From Delftia tsuruhatensis (GTDB taxonomy: Bacteria; Pseudomonadota; Gammaproteobacteria; Burkholderiales; Burkholderiaceae_C): a DNA stretch of 64,000 nt. Of this stretch, positions 8,828 through 17,996 are shown piece by piece (the first letter of the stretch is position 1; the number at the start of each line of letters is the position of its first letter). The notes beneath the pieces are model-generated. The model ran no database searches. It was not told the DNA's origin and saw nothing but the letters and a program-made list of their open reading frames with translations. The translations under genes and the position numbers were made by a program. The stretch lies in the NCBI RefSeq assembly GCF_903815225.1, contig NZ_LR813084.1, positions 4,860,001 through 4,924,000 on the forward strand, written 5' to 3'.

Positions 8828-8845
8828 GGTTATTAAAGCTAAAAA

Positions 8846-8900
8846 TTTGCATTAACAAAGTGCGAGCGCACAATTCGCAAACGCAAAAACTTTGCATTAA
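8846..8900. promoter_or_regulatory. Repeated TTTGCATTAA elements, putative TetR operator region
   Basis: TTTGCATTAA occurs twice as a direct repeat, at 8846-8855 and 8891-8900, 45 bases apart. Between them the dyad GTGCG-AG-CGCAC lies at 8860-8871. The region is sharply AT-rich relative to its surroundings and sits between the divergent TetR and MFS genes. TTGCAT (8847-8852) could also serve as a -35 box. Confidence 0.5.
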
Positions 8901-8922
8901 TTGTGCCCCAGGCCTTTTGACC

Positions 8923-10167
8923 ATGTCAGCCCTGCACCCATCCCACACCCCCTCCCCTGTCCCTGCGCCCGGACGCAGCCTGGCGGTCCTGGCGTTCGCG
9001 CTGGGCAGCTTCTTCGCGGCCTCGAGCGCACCCACGCCGCTGTACCGGCTCTACCAGCAGGACTGGGGCTTTTCCTCCGGCATGCTGACCCTCGTGTTCG
9101 CGGTGTACGCGCTGAGCCTGCTGCTGGCCCTGCTCACCACGGGGGCACTGTCGGACCACCTGGGCCGCAAGCCCGTGATGCTGGCCGCCCTGGCCCTGGA
9201 GATCGTCTCGCTGGCAGTGTTCGCCAGGGCCGGTGATGTGCATGGACTGGTGCTGGCGCGGGTGCTGCAGGGCTTTGCCACGGGCATGGCCAGCGCCGCC
9301 ATGGGCGCGGCGCTACTGGACCTGCACCGCGAACGCGGCACCCTGGTCAGCACCATGGCGCCCATGATCGGCATGGCGGCCGGCATCGTGGTGGCGGCCG
9401 AGTTCTCGCAGCTGTGGCGCCAACAGCTGGGGATGGTGTTCTGGCTCATGGCCCTGCTCTTCGTAGCTGTCGCGGCCGCCGTGGCCGTGTTGCCCGAAAC
9501 CGGATCGCGCCGCCACGGCGCGCTGGCGGCGCTGCGCCCGCGCGTGCGGATTCCACGCCATGCCCGGGCCGACTTCGTGCGCGTGCTGCCCATGAGCCTC
9601 ACGGTGTGGGCGCTGGGCGGCTTCTACCTGTCGCTGGGCCCTTCGATGATCCGATCGGCCACGGGCTCGGAGGTCGCTGCCAGCTTCGCCGTATGCATCA
9701 ACACCCTGAGCGCCGCCGCCGCCATCTGGACATTGCGCAGCCGTGCGCCGCGCGCCATGCTGCAATGGGGCGGCAGCGGCCTGCTGGCCGGCGTGGCGCT
9801 GCTGCTGATCGGCGCGCACCTGCAAAGCCTGGCCCTGGTGCTGGGCGCCTCGGTGGTGGCCGGCGCTGGCTTCGGCGTAGGCTTTCAGGGTGCGCTGCGC
9901 ACCGTGATCCCACGGGCCGAGCCCCATGAGCGAGGCGCCCTGATCTCGGCCGTCTACATCGCCAGCTATCTGGCCTTCAGCATGCCGGCCATCGCCGCGG
10001 GCGCGGCCGCCTCGCGCTTCGGGCTGCTGCCGGTCACCTATGCCTACGGCCTCATGCTGATGGCCTTCGCCGCCCTGGCCCTGGCGGGCACGCGGGCCGG
10101 TGCGGCTTCGGCCCCCGCACGGACATCCGAAGCGCCACAGCCCGCGCCCAGGCCCTGCTCACGGTGA
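8923..10167 (+). CDS. Major facilitator superfamily transporter
   Basis: A 414-residue inner-membrane carrier with about 12 hydrophobic segments. MFS motif A is visible between helices 2 and 3 (GALSDHLGRKPVM). The start at 8923 (MSALHPSHTP) leaves a short hydrophilic N-terminus before the first helix; an upstream start at 8809 would run through the operator repeats and is unlikely. Substrate unknown; probably a drug or metabolite exporter controlled by the divergent TetR repressor. Its end overlaps the convergent LysR gene by nine bases. Confidence 0.85.
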   Translation: MSALHPSHTPSPVPAPGRSLAVLAFALGSFFAASSAPTPLYRLYQQDWGFSSGMLTLVFAVYALSLLLALLTTGALSDHLGRKPVMLAALALEIVSLAVFARAGDVHGLVLARVLQGFATGMASAAMGAALLDLHRERGTLVSTMAPMIGMAAGIVVAAEFSQLWRQQLGMVFWLMALLFVAVAAAVAVLPETGSRRHGALAALRPRVRIPRHARADFVRVLPMSLTVWALGGFYLSLGPSMIRSATGSEVAASFAVCINTLSAAAAIWTLRSRAPRAMLQWGGSGLLAGVALLLIGAHLQSLALVLGASVVAGAGFGVGFQGALRTVIPRAEPHERGALISAVYIASYLAFSMPAIAAGAAASRFGLLPVTYAYGLMLMAFAALALAGTRAGAASAPARTSEAPQPAPRPCSR

Positions 10168-11076
10168 GGCCGCGACCGGGCCGCGCACGGGGATCCGTGC
10201 CTTGAGCCAGTCGCGGAACAGCTGCACCTTCCGCGACTGGCGCTGCAGCCGTGGCGAGACCAGGTAGTACGAGGCCCCGGTGCGCACGGGCAGGCCGAAG
10301 GGCGCTACCAGCTTGCCGCTGTCCATGTCGTCCGCCAGCAGGGCGGTCTGGCCGATGGCGATGCCCAGGCCATCTGCGGCGGCCTGCCAGGTCAGGACCG
10401 AGCTGCTGAAGCGCATGGTCTCCACGCCTTCGATCTCGTCCTCGTAGCGGCACAGCCGGGCCCAGGTCTGCCAGTCCGCCTTGCGGTAGTGCGAGACCAG
10501 CAGCCGCTTGCGCAGCAGGGCCTGGGGGTAGGCCGCCTCGGGCGCGTTGGCGCGAAAGAAGGCGGGGCTGCACACAGGCTCGATCACATCCTCGAACAGG
10601 AACTCCGTGTCCACGCCCTGCCACGCGCCATGGCCCATCTGTATGGCCAGATCGACAGGGTCCCGGTCGAAGTCCACGTCCTTGACCGAATTGGTGATGA
10701 CCACGGCGATGTCGCCATGGCGGGCATTGAAGTCCTGCAGCCGGGGAATCAGCCACTTGGCCGCGAAGGTGGTGTAGGTCTGCAGCCGCAGCGTGCTGTC
10801 CGAGCCGCTGCGCATGATCTCGTCGGTGGCGCGGCCTATGCCCTCGAAGGCCGGCGCGACGGCCTCGCCGTAGCGCTGACCGGCCTGTGTGAGGCTGATG
10901 CCGTGGCGCTCGCGCCGGAACAGCTCCACGCCCAGGTAGGACTGCAGCACGTGCAGTTGCTTGCTCACGGCGGACTGGCTGATGTGCAGCTCCCGGGCGG
11001 CCAGCGTGAGGTTGCGCGTGCGCACCACCACCTCGAAGACCTTCAGGGGGTTGAGCGGCGGAATTCTTCCATGCAT
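10159..11076 (-). CDS. LysR family transcriptional regulator (GcvA-like)
   Basis: A 305-residue LysR regulator of the GcvA/AmpR branch: N-terminus RIPPLNPLKVFEVVVRTRNLTLAARELHISQSAVSKQ in essence, with the effector domain entering at LRLQTYTTFAAKWLIPRL. It overlaps the 3' end of the preceding alpha/beta-hydrolase gene by 34 bases, so it is the last gene of the operon that begins with the acyl-CoA dehydrogenase at 16247. It is probably that operon's regulator. Confidence 0.85.
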   Translation of the reverse strand: MHGRIPPLNPLKVFEVVVRTRNLTLAARELHISQSAVSKQLHVLQSYLGVELFRRERHGISLTQAGQRYGEAVAPAFEGIGRATDEIMRSGSDSTLRLQTYTTFAAKWLIPRLQDFNARHGDIAVVITNSVKDVDFDRDPVDLAIQMGHGAWQGVDTEFLFEDVIEPVCSPAFFRANAPEAAYPQALLRKRLLVSHYRKADWQTWARLCRYEDEIEGVETMRFSSSVLTWQAAADGLGIAIGQTALLADDMDSGKLVAPFGLPVRTGASYYLVSPRLQRQSRKVQLFRDWLKARIPVRGPVAASP

Positions 11077-11945
11077 GGCGGGATTCTAGAAGTCCGGCCG
11101 GCCGCCTCCAGCCAGCGGGACATGAGCAGGTTCACCTCCTGCGCGCACTCGTACTGCACCCAGTGGCCGGCGCGCGGCACGATGGTCCAGCAGCGCTCGG
11201 CGCGGCCCTGGGCCAGGCTTTCGGCGGCCTCCATGGGCTCGGCCGTGACATCGGCCTCGCCCCAGACCAGCAGCATGGGCCGGTGGTAGTCCTGCAGCAC
11301 GGCGGGCAGCCGGCTGCCGCGCGAGATGGCCTTGCTGCGAAAGCGCGTGGCCTCGCAGGACAGGGCATGCACGCGCAGGGCCAGCGCATCCACCGCGGCG
11401 TCACCGGACAGCATGAAGGCCGCGAGGTTCTGGCGCAGCGCCGCCGTGCGCGCCACGGGGTCCCGCACGCGCCAGTCCAGCAGCGCGGCGGTCTCGCGGC
11501 GCCTGCCGCCATGGCCCGCCGTGCCCAGCAGCACCAGCCGGTCGACCCGCTCCATGCGCGCGGCCAGCAAGGCTGCGACGGCACCACCGAAGGAAAAACC
11601 CGCCAGGTGAAAGGCCTGTCCTGGCAAGAGCGCATGCAGGCCCTGCTCCAGCGACTGCAGCAAGGCCTGCAGCCGCGACGCATCATGGGCCGGCAGATCG
11701 AAGTCCTGCGAGTCGCCGAACCCCGGCAGATCCGGCACCAGCAGGCGAAAGTGCCGGGAAAGCACATCGATGTTGCGCGCCCAGTGCATCCACGATCCAT
11801 GGCCTCCATGCAGCAGCACCAGCGGCGGGCCCTGGCCCCATTCCCGCCAGTGGATGTCCACGCCGTGGCCCGTGCGCACGTGGTGCAGCGCCGAGACATC
11901 CAGCCCCCGCAGGAAGGCCTCGGCCCGGCGGATGCCATCGTCCAT
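11043..11945 (-). CDS. Alpha/beta hydrolase
   Basis: A 300-residue alpha/beta hydrolase. LVLLHGGHGSWMHW is the oxyanion-hole loop, AGFSFGGAVAALLA the nucleophile elbow, VWGEADV the likely acid-bearing loop, and RAGHWVQYE supplies the His. The start at 11945 lies two bases after the stop of the acyl-CoA synthetase gene, indicating translational coupling. In this operon it could be a thioesterase-like or carbon-carbon-bond hydrolase acting on the catabolised acid; the sequence does not say which. Confidence 0.75.
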   Translation of the reverse strand: MDDGIRRAEAFLRGLDVSALHHVRTGHGVDIHWREWGQGPPLVLLHGGHGSWMHWARNIDVLSRHFRLLVPDLPGFGDSQDFDLPAHDASRLQALLQSLEQGLHALLPGQAFHLAGFSFGGAVAALLAARMERVDRLVLLGTAGHGGRRRETAALLDWRVRDPVARTAALRQNLAAFMLSGDAAVDALALRVHALSCEATRFRSKAISRGSRLPAVLQDYHRPMLLVWGEADVTAEPMEAAESLAQGRAERCWTIVPRAGHWVQYECAQEVNLLMSRWLEAAGRTSRIPPCMEEFRRSTP

Positions 11946-11947
11946 GA

Positions 11948-14086
11948 TCAGGCCTGGCACGGCTGAGAGGCCTGCAGCACCAGCGCATCCACGGCCAGCA
12001 CGCCCTGCCCTTCGGGCATCACCATCAGCGGGTTGACCTCGGCCTCCAGCACGCCGAGCTCCGGGCGTACGGCCAGTTGCGACAGATGGGAGATGGCCAG
12101 CGCCAGCGCGCGCAGGTCGCCCTTCGCGGTACCGCGCAGGCCCGAGACGGTCTGCAGCATCCGCACCTCCTCGATCATCCCTGCCGCCGTCTCCACGGAC
12201 ACGGGCGCCAGCCGGATGCTGCGGTCACGCAGCACCTCGGCCCAGATGCCGCCGGCGGCCAGCATGACGACGGGGCCGGCATCGGGGTCGATGCGGTAGC
12301 CCACCAGCACTTCGGCCAGGCCCTTGCGCATGGGCTGCACCAGCACCTGTTCGCAGGCCACACCGGGCGCGCGCTGCGCGAGGTTGGCGCGCAAGCTGTC
12401 GATGGCCTGCGCCAGCTGGCGCGCATCCTGCAGGCCCAGCGCCACGCCGCCGACCTCGGTCTTGTGCGCGATGTCGGGCGAGCACAGCTTGGCGGCGACC
12501 GGATAGTCGAATGGCAACTCGCCCGGCGTGTCACCGAAGGCAAGGCATACGAAGGGCGCATGCGGCACCTGCAGGGAGTCGAGCAGCCCGTAGGCCTGGG
12601 CCTCGCTCAGCGTGTGGCCGGGCCCCTGGTCCGGCGGCATGGCGGCCGGCGGGCCCGGAACCCGTCGGGCGAAGACGGCGGCGATGGCATCGGCGCAGCT
12701 CTCGGGCGTGCGAAAGCAGGGCAGTTGCGCCTGGGTCAGCGCGGCCATGGCCTGGGGCGCATCGGGCACGAGCATGGCCACCAGGGGCTTGGCGTGGCAC
12801 GCGCTGTCCAGGATGGGCTTGACCGCCAGGTCCGGCTGAAAGCGTGCGGACGATCCCACGACGGCCACGACCATGTCGATCTCCGGCGCCTGTTGCAGGA
12901 TGTCCAGCGCCTTCTTCATCACCTCGTACCGGGTGCCCGCCAGGGTCAGGTCCAGCACGCGCCCCGCGCTGCCCGGGATGCCGGCCTCCTGCAGGCGCTG
13001 CAGCGTCTCGCCCGAAACGGGCTGGACGGTGATGCCGCGCAGACCCAGCTGGTCCACGACCATGGCCGCGCCACCGCCCGTGGTGGTCACCACGGCCACG
13101 CGCCGCCCGCCCTGGCCTTGCTGCAGGGGAAGGCGGCGTGCCAAAGGGAACACCTCGAACAGCGTCTCCAGCATCTCCACGCGCGCCACGCCCAGGTCCT
13201 TGAGGAAGGCGTCGGCGATATCGTCCTCGCCGGCCAGCGCGCCCGTGTGCGTGGCCGCCATCTCGGCGGCCGCGCTGGAGCGGCCCAGCTTGTAGGCGAT
13301 CACGGGCTTGCCACGCAACGCCGCCTCGCGCGCAAAGTCCTGCAGCCGGGCGCCGTGGCGCAGGCTTTCGAGGAACAGCACATAGCCTTCGATGCCCGGG
13401 TCGTCCAGCGTGGCCGCGCAGATCTCGCCCACGCTCAGATCCACTTCGCTGCCCACCGACACCAGGCCCGCGAAGCCCACGCCGCGCGCCTTTCCACGCG
13501 AGACCAGCGCGCCGATCATGCTGCCGCTGTGCGATGCCACGAAGACCTTGCCCCGTGGCACGTCGGGCTCGGCAAAGGCTGCGTTGGCCGTCAGTACCAG
13601 GCCGTTGCGCGGGTTGACCACGCCCAGGCTGCTGGGCCCCAGGATGCGCAGGCCCGAGGAGTGGGCGATCTCGCGCAGCTGCGCCTCGCGCTCCATGCCC
13701 TGCGGGCCCGATTCGGAAAAGCCGCTGGCCAGGATGGTGACCACGCCCACGCCCAGGCGCGCGCATTCGCGCACCGTGTCCACCACGGTGTCGGTGGGCG
13801 AGAGCACGAAGACATGCTCGGGCACCTCGGGCAGGGCCGACAGGCCGGGCCAGGCCTTCTCGCCCTGCACCTGGCCACGGTGCGGGTTGATGGGATAGAT
13901 GGCTCCGGCGAAGCCCGTGCGGCGCAGGAACTGCAGCGGCCGGCCGCCGGTCTTGCCCGTGTCATCGGAGGCACCGACCAGGGCGATGCTCGCGGGCGCC
14001 AGCAGGACCCGGCTCAGGTGCGCGCGGCCGGGGGTCGCCGGGGCGGACGCAGGGACGGCCACGGCGATGGAGTGGGAGGCGTTCAT
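11948..14086 (-). CDS. NDP-forming acyl-CoA synthetase (acetate-CoA ligase family)
   Basis: A 712-residue single-chain ACD-type enzyme, which makes an acyl-CoA from acid, CoA and NTP with release of NDP and phosphate. The CoA-binding Rossmann domain is at about 30-150 (VGASDDTGKTGGRPLQFL). Succinyl-CoA-ligase-like domains follow, with the region containing the phosphorylatable His at ATHTGALAG. An ATP-grasp domain forms the C-terminus (about 500-712, VAAKLCSPDIAHKTEVGGV). The start at 14086 gives MNASHSIAV; a longer frame would run into the Bug gene. It sits between Bug and hydrolase genes, fitting CoA activation of the imported acid. Confidence 0.85.
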   Translation of the reverse strand: MNASHSIAVAVPASAPATPGRAHLSRVLLAPASIALVGASDDTGKTGGRPLQFLRRTGFAGAIYPINPHRGQVQGEKAWPGLSALPEVPEHVFVLSPTDTVVDTVRECARLGVGVVTILASGFSESGPQGMEREAQLREIAHSSGLRILGPSSLGVVNPRNGLVLTANAAFAEPDVPRGKVFVASHSGSMIGALVSRGKARGVGFAGLVSVGSEVDLSVGEICAATLDDPGIEGYVLFLESLRHGARLQDFAREAALRGKPVIAYKLGRSSAAAEMAATHTGALAGEDDIADAFLKDLGVARVEMLETLFEVFPLARRLPLQQGQGGRRVAVVTTTGGGAAMVVDQLGLRGITVQPVSGETLQRLQEAGIPGSAGRVLDLTLAGTRYEVMKKALDILQQAPEIDMVVAVVGSSARFQPDLAVKPILDSACHAKPLVAMLVPDAPQAMAALTQAQLPCFRTPESCADAIAAVFARRVPGPPAAMPPDQGPGHTLSEAQAYGLLDSLQVPHAPFVCLAFGDTPGELPFDYPVAAKLCSPDIAHKTEVGGVALGLQDARQLAQAIDSLRANLAQRAPGVACEQVLVQPMRKGLAEVLVGYRIDPDAGPVVMLAAGGIWAEVLRDRSIRLAPVSVETAAGMIEEVRMLQTVSGLRGTAKGDLRALALAISHLSQLAVRPELGVLEAEVNPLMVMPEGQGVLAVDALVLQASQPCQA

Positions 14087-14094
14087 GGTGAGGC

Positions 14095-15057
14095 TCACTT
14101 CTCTATCTTGACTTTCTTGAACTGCTCGGACCATTGCACCACCTCGGACTGCAGCTGTGCCTTGAATTCGGCCGGCGAGTTGCCGATCAGCACCGCACCC
14201 TGGGGAATCAGCGTGTCCTTGAACTCCCTGGACTGCACGGCCTTGGCCACGGCGGCCGCCAGGCGATCGACGATGGGCCGAGGCGTGCCGGCCGGCGCCA
14301 GCAACCCGTTCCAGGAATCGGACACCATGCCGGGCAGGCCCAGCTCGGCGAAGGTCGGCACACCGGGCAGGCCTGGCAGGCGCACGGGGCCGGCCACCGC
14401 CAGAGGGCGGACCTTGCCTGCTTCCAGGTGGGGCATGGCCCCCGTCGATGTCATGAACGCGACATCGACCACGCCGGCGATCAGGTCGGTCAGCACGCCG
14501 GAGCCTCCCGAGTACGGCACATGCAGCATCTGCAGGCCCGCCAGTTGCTCCAGCCGCAGGGTCGCCATGTGCTGCGAGCCGCCCGCCCCCGTCGTGCCGT
14601 AGCTCAGCGCGCCAGGCCTGGAGCGCGCCAGGGCCTCGAACTCCCTGTAGCTGCGGGCGCCGAGCTGGGGGCTGGCCGCCAGCACCCCGGGGGCCGAGGA
14701 GATCTTGGAGATGGGCTCGAAGCTCCTGAGCGGATCGAACTTCTGCCTGGGAAACACGAAGCTGTTCATGGTCAGCGGCGCGGCGGCCACCAGCAGCGTG
14801 TAGCCGTCGGGCGCGGCGGCAGCCACGGTTTCCGAGGCGATGTTGCTGGTCGCGCCGGGCTTGTTCTCCACGATGAAGGCACCCTTCAATTCATCCTGCA
14901 GGGCCTTGGCCACCAGGCGCGCCACCACATCGGTGGGGCCGCCGGCCTGAAAGCCCACGACGATCTTCACGGGGCGTGAAGGGTACTTGTCCGAGGCCGG
15001 TGCCAGGCCGCAAAAGCCCAGGGCCGCCAGCGCGACCATCCATGTACGACGATGCAT
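14095..15057 (-). CDS. Bug/TctC family receptor
   Basis: A 320-residue periplasmic receptor with the signal peptide MHRRTWMVALAALGFCGLAPA. Bug signatures are VGFQAGGPTDVVAR, VENKPGATSNIA, HVPYSGGSGVLTD and PGVPTFAELGLPG. A GGAG ribosome binding site precedes the ATG. It is second in the acyl-CoA catabolic operon, 35 bases after the dehydrogenase and eight bases before the synthetase ATG, so it presumably captures the acid that the operon degrades. No TctAB permease genes accompany it. Confidence 0.9.
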   Translation of the reverse strand: MHRRTWMVALAALGFCGLAPASDKYPSRPVKIVVGFQAGGPTDVVARLVAKALQDELKGAFIVENKPGATSNIASETVAAAAPDGYTLLVAAAPLTMNSFVFPRQKFDPLRSFEPISKISSAPGVLAASPQLGARSYREFEALARSRPGALSYGTTGAGGSQHMATLRLEQLAGLQMLHVPYSGGSGVLTDLIAGVVDVAFMTSTGAMPHLEAGKVRPLAVAGPVRLPGLPGVPTFAELGLPGMVSDSWNGLLAPAGTPRPIVDRLAAAVAKAVQSREFKDTLIPQGAVLIGNSPAEFKAQLQSEVVQWSEQFKKVKIEK

Positions 15058-15092
15058 TCCTGTCTCCTGGTTCCTGATGGCGCGAGCCGGCG

Positions 15093-16247
15093 TCAGGCGC
15101 GGGGCGCGCGCTGGGAGAAGCTGCGACCGAAGACTCCCTCGGCGATGCGGTTCCTGAGCACCTCGATGGAGCCGCCGGCGATCATCCAGCCACGCGTGCG
15201 CCGCACGCAGTACTCGACCAGCGCCTCCTGGCTGAAGCCCATGCCGCCCATGACCTGCATGGCCTCGTTGGAAACCTCCCATCCCGCCAGGTTGCAGGCC
15301 AGCTTGGCCATGGCCGTGCTCTGCGCGCCAGGCAGGCCATGCTCGCCCTCCAGCGCAGCCTTGTACAGCAGCAGTTGCGCCTGCTCCAGCTTCATCCACA
15401 TGTCGGCGAACTTCCATTGCAGGCCCTGGAACTCGCACAGCTCACGCCCGAACTGGCGGCGCACCAGCGCGTGCTCGCGCGCCAGGTTGAAGGCATGGCG
15501 GCCCAGCGCCAGCGCCCGCGAGGCATTGCCCAGACGCTCCACGTTGAAGCCCGAGATCTGCTTCTTGAAACCGCCCGCGCCCAGCAGCACGTTCTCCCGG
15601 GGGATGCGGCAGTTGTCGAAGTACAGCTGCGCCCATTGCTCGCCATTCATGAAGCCCGAGGGCTGGCCGACCTCGAAGCCGGGCGTGCCACGCTCCACCA
15701 GCACGGAGCCGATGCCGTCCACCCCGGGGCCGAAGCGCACGTAGACCAGGAACAGCTCCGCCTCGGGGCTGTGCGTGGAAAACACCTTGCTGCCGTTGAT
15801 CACGCAGTGGTCGCCATCGGGCGTGGCCGAGGTCTTGAGCTCGGTCACCGCGGAGCCTGCATCGGGCTCGGTCATGCCCAGAGAGATGAGCTTTCTTCCA
15901 GCCAGCAGGTCCGGCAGGAAACGGGCCTTCTGGGCCGCGCCCGCATATTCGACGAAGGTGCGTATGGGGCCGAAGTTGCCGGCCTGCACGATGTCCGCGC
16001 TCCTGGGACACACCAGGGCCACCTGCTGTATGGCCAGCACGGCATGCATGAGCGTGCCGCCCTGGCCGCCGTCGGACTCGGGAAAGGCGATGCCCAGCAG
16101 GCCCTGATCCGCCAGCAGGCGGGCCGTGTCCCAGGGGTAGTGCGTGGCATGCGCACGCTCCAGCGCGCCAGCGGCCAGCCGGTCCTGGGCAAAGCGGGCC
16201 ACGCTGTCGGCAAAGGCCTGGTGTTCTTCGGAAAGGATGAAATCCAT
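15093..16247 (-). CDS. Acyl-CoA dehydrogenase
   Basis: A 384-residue FAD-dependent acyl-CoA dehydrogenase with all usual regions: N-terminal helical domain, the flavin/substrate motif ISLGMTEPDAGSAV, the beta-domain KVFSTHS, and the C-terminal VMGGMGFSQEALVEYCVRRTRG. The C-terminal loop that carries the catalytic Glu in medium-chain enzymes reads IAGGSIEV, without Glu. FNVERL on helix G offers a Glu at the isovaleryl-CoA-dehydrogenase position, so that residue is the probable base. First gene of the operon, divergent from the MmgE/PrpD gene. Branched or short substrates are plausible but unproven. Confidence 0.85.
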   Translation of the reverse strand: MDFILSEEHQAFADSVARFAQDRLAAGALERAHATHYPWDTARLLADQGLLGIAFPESDGGQGGTLMHAVLAIQQVALVCPRSADIVQAGNFGPIRTFVEYAGAAQKARFLPDLLAGRKLISLGMTEPDAGSAVTELKTSATPDGDHCVINGSKVFSTHSPEAELFLVYVRFGPGVDGIGSVLVERGTPGFEVGQPSGFMNGEQWAQLYFDNCRIPRENVLLGAGGFKKQISGFNVERLGNASRALALGRHAFNLAREHALVRRQFGRELCEFQGLQWKFADMWMKLEQAQLLLYKAALEGEHGLPGAQSTAMAKLACNLAGWEVSNEAMQVMGGMGFSQEALVEYCVRRTRGWMIAGGSIEVLRNRIAEGVFGRSFSQRAPRA

Positions 16248-16323
16248 GGTGGTCGGAAAGCAGGTTGACGATGGCCCGGATCATTGGTGCTTTCACCCCT
16301 GGCGAGTTCTTCCAATCCCGCCT

Positions 16324-16359
16324 CATGGCATGAGAAAAAGATATGTCTTGCATGCCATG
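16324..16359. promoter_or_regulatory. Inverted repeat between acyl-CoA dehydrogenase and MmgE/PrpD genes
   Basis: Arms CATGGCATG (16324-16332) and CATGCCATG (16351-16359) are perfectly complementary around an A-rich 18-base centre. It lies in the 160-base divergent gap and is a candidate binding site for the operon's LysR regulator (10159). Confidence 0.45.
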
Positions 16360-16407
16360 GCACCGCTATCGTGAAGGCCTGCACCACCTTCCGCCTCTTC
16401 CATTGCC

Positions 16408-17751
16408 ATGCACGTCAGCGAAACCCTGGGCCGGTTCGGCGCCCGCTATGCCCAGCAGTCCCCGGATGCCGATGTGCTGCACCACGCACGGCGCGCCGTG
16501 GTGGACTGGTACGCCGCCCTGATCGCGGGCCATGGCATGGACCCCATGCCCCGCCTGGAGCAGGCCATGGCCGAGGACCTGGACCGGGGCGGCGCACGGC
16601 TGGCCCTGGGCCGTCGCGCCACGGTGCGGACCGCGGCCCTGATCCATGGCACGGCCTCGCACGCGGCCGAGGTGGACGACATCTTCAGGCACGCCATCTA
16701 CCATCCCGGCGCCCCCACCATCTCGGCGGCCCTGGCCGTGGGCCAGCAGGAAAAAGTGTCGGGGCTGGCGTTCCTGCAGGCCGTCATCGTGGGCTACGAG
16801 ATCTCCACCCGCATCGGTCAGGCACTGGGCCGCGCCCACTATCGGTACTGGCACAACACGGGCACGGCCGGCTGCTTCGGCGCCGCCGCGGCCGCCGCCT
16901 GCCTGCTGGGGCTGGACGCGCCGCGGTTCACCCATGCGCTGTGTACGGTGGCCACCTTCGCTGCGGGCCTGCAGCAGGCCTTCCAGATGGACTCCATGTC
17001 CAAGCCGCTGCATTCGGGGCGCGCGGCCGAGGCCGGCGTGACCGCCGCCCTCATGGCGCAGCAGGGTGTGACGGGCTCGCTCGATGTCTTCGAAGGCCCC
17101 ATGGGCCTGGGCGCGGCCATGAGCGACACGCCCGACTGGCAGGCCGTGCTGGCGGACCTGGGGCAGGTCTTCAACATCACGCAGATGACGTTCAAGAACC
17201 ATGCCTGCTGCGGACACACCTTCGCCGCCATCGACGGTGCACTGCACCTCCAGCAGATGCACGGGTTCGCGGCCGGCGATATCGACAGCCTGCGGATTGC
17301 CACCTATGCGCCCGCGCTGGCCGTGGCCGGCAACCCCTCGCCGCGCACCGCGGCCGAGGCGCGCTTCAGCATCCCCTACGTCGTGGCCAACGCGCTGCGC
17401 ACGGGCAGCGTGCGCCTGGCGGCATTCGACGAAGCACATCTGTCCGACATGCAGACCCGCGCGCTGATGCAGCGCATCTCGCTGGAGGTGCATCCCGACC
17501 TGGACCGCCAGTTCCCGGCCCGGCGCGCCGCCCAGGTCTCCATCACGCTGCGGGACGCCAGCGCGCATGCCTGGCTGCAACCCACGCGCAAGGGCGACCC
17601 GGACATGCCGCTGAGCGATGCGGACCTGCAGGCCAAGCTCATGGAGCTGGCGGTGCCGATACTGGGCCGGCAGCGGCTGCTGCGCACCAGTGACCGGCTA
17701 TGGACGCTGGAGCAGGCAGCCGGGCTGGATTTCCTGTGCCTGCCCCCCTGA
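16408..17751 (+). CDS. MmgE/PrpD family protein
   Basis: A 447-residue protein of the 2-methylcitrate dehydratase/aconitate decarboxylase fold. Visible family features are the N-terminal helical ARRAVVDWYAALIAG, the HGTASHAAEVDD active-site segment, HPGAPTISAALA, and the conserved KPLHSGRAAEAG and KNHACCGHTFAAID regions. Family members dehydrate or decarboxylate tricarboxylic or related acids. It is not part of a prp operon here; it is divergent from the acyl-CoA dehydrogenase, suggesting a role in the same acid-degradation route. Confidence 0.85.
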   Translation: MHVSETLGRFGARYAQQSPDADVLHHARRAVVDWYAALIAGHGMDPMPRLEQAMAEDLDRGGARLALGRRATVRTAALIHGTASHAAEVDDIFRHAIYHPGAPTISAALAVGQQEKVSGLAFLQAVIVGYEISTRIGQALGRAHYRYWHNTGTAGCFGAAAAAACLLGLDAPRFTHALCTVATFAAGLQQAFQMDSMSKPLHSGRAAEAGVTAALMAQQGVTGSLDVFEGPMGLGAAMSDTPDWQAVLADLGQVFNITQMTFKNHACCGHTFAAIDGALHLQQMHGFAAGDIDSLRIATYAPALAVAGNPSPRTAAEARFSIPYVVANALRTGSVRLAAFDEAHLSDMQTRALMQRISLEVHPDLDRQFPARRAAQVSITLRDASAHAWLQPTRKGDPDMPLSDADLQAKLMELAVPILGRQRLLRTSDRLWTLEQAAGLDFLCLPP

Positions 17752-17996
17752 TTCCGAGCAACCGCTGCGCCCCGGCAGCCATGAACGGCCCACCCCCTCC
17801 AGCCCGCACAGGCCGTCGACCCGAGAAGTCCCCAGGTTTGGCAGCGCTGCACACCAGCGCCCGAGGAAATCGGTAGCACGGGCATGGCCTGCGTTTTCAA
17901 TTTTTCTTTGAAACCGCTCCTTTTTTACAGGTCTTTTTCAAACAAAAGTCCAGGATCATGATGGCGTCCATCCCATTCACCCACCCGGACCCTCCC

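Noticed and set aside
12077..14602. 841-codon open frame antisense to the acyl-CoA synthetase and Bug genes
   Set aside because: The opposite strand encodes two intact recognisable families; the antisense translation has no domain and shadow-type composition.
17881..17950. Poly-T and TTTGAAA/TTTCAAA tract before the alcohol dehydrogenase gene as a terminator or riboswitch
   Set aside because: The arms are AT-only, short and far apart; it is more likely just an AT-rich promoter region.
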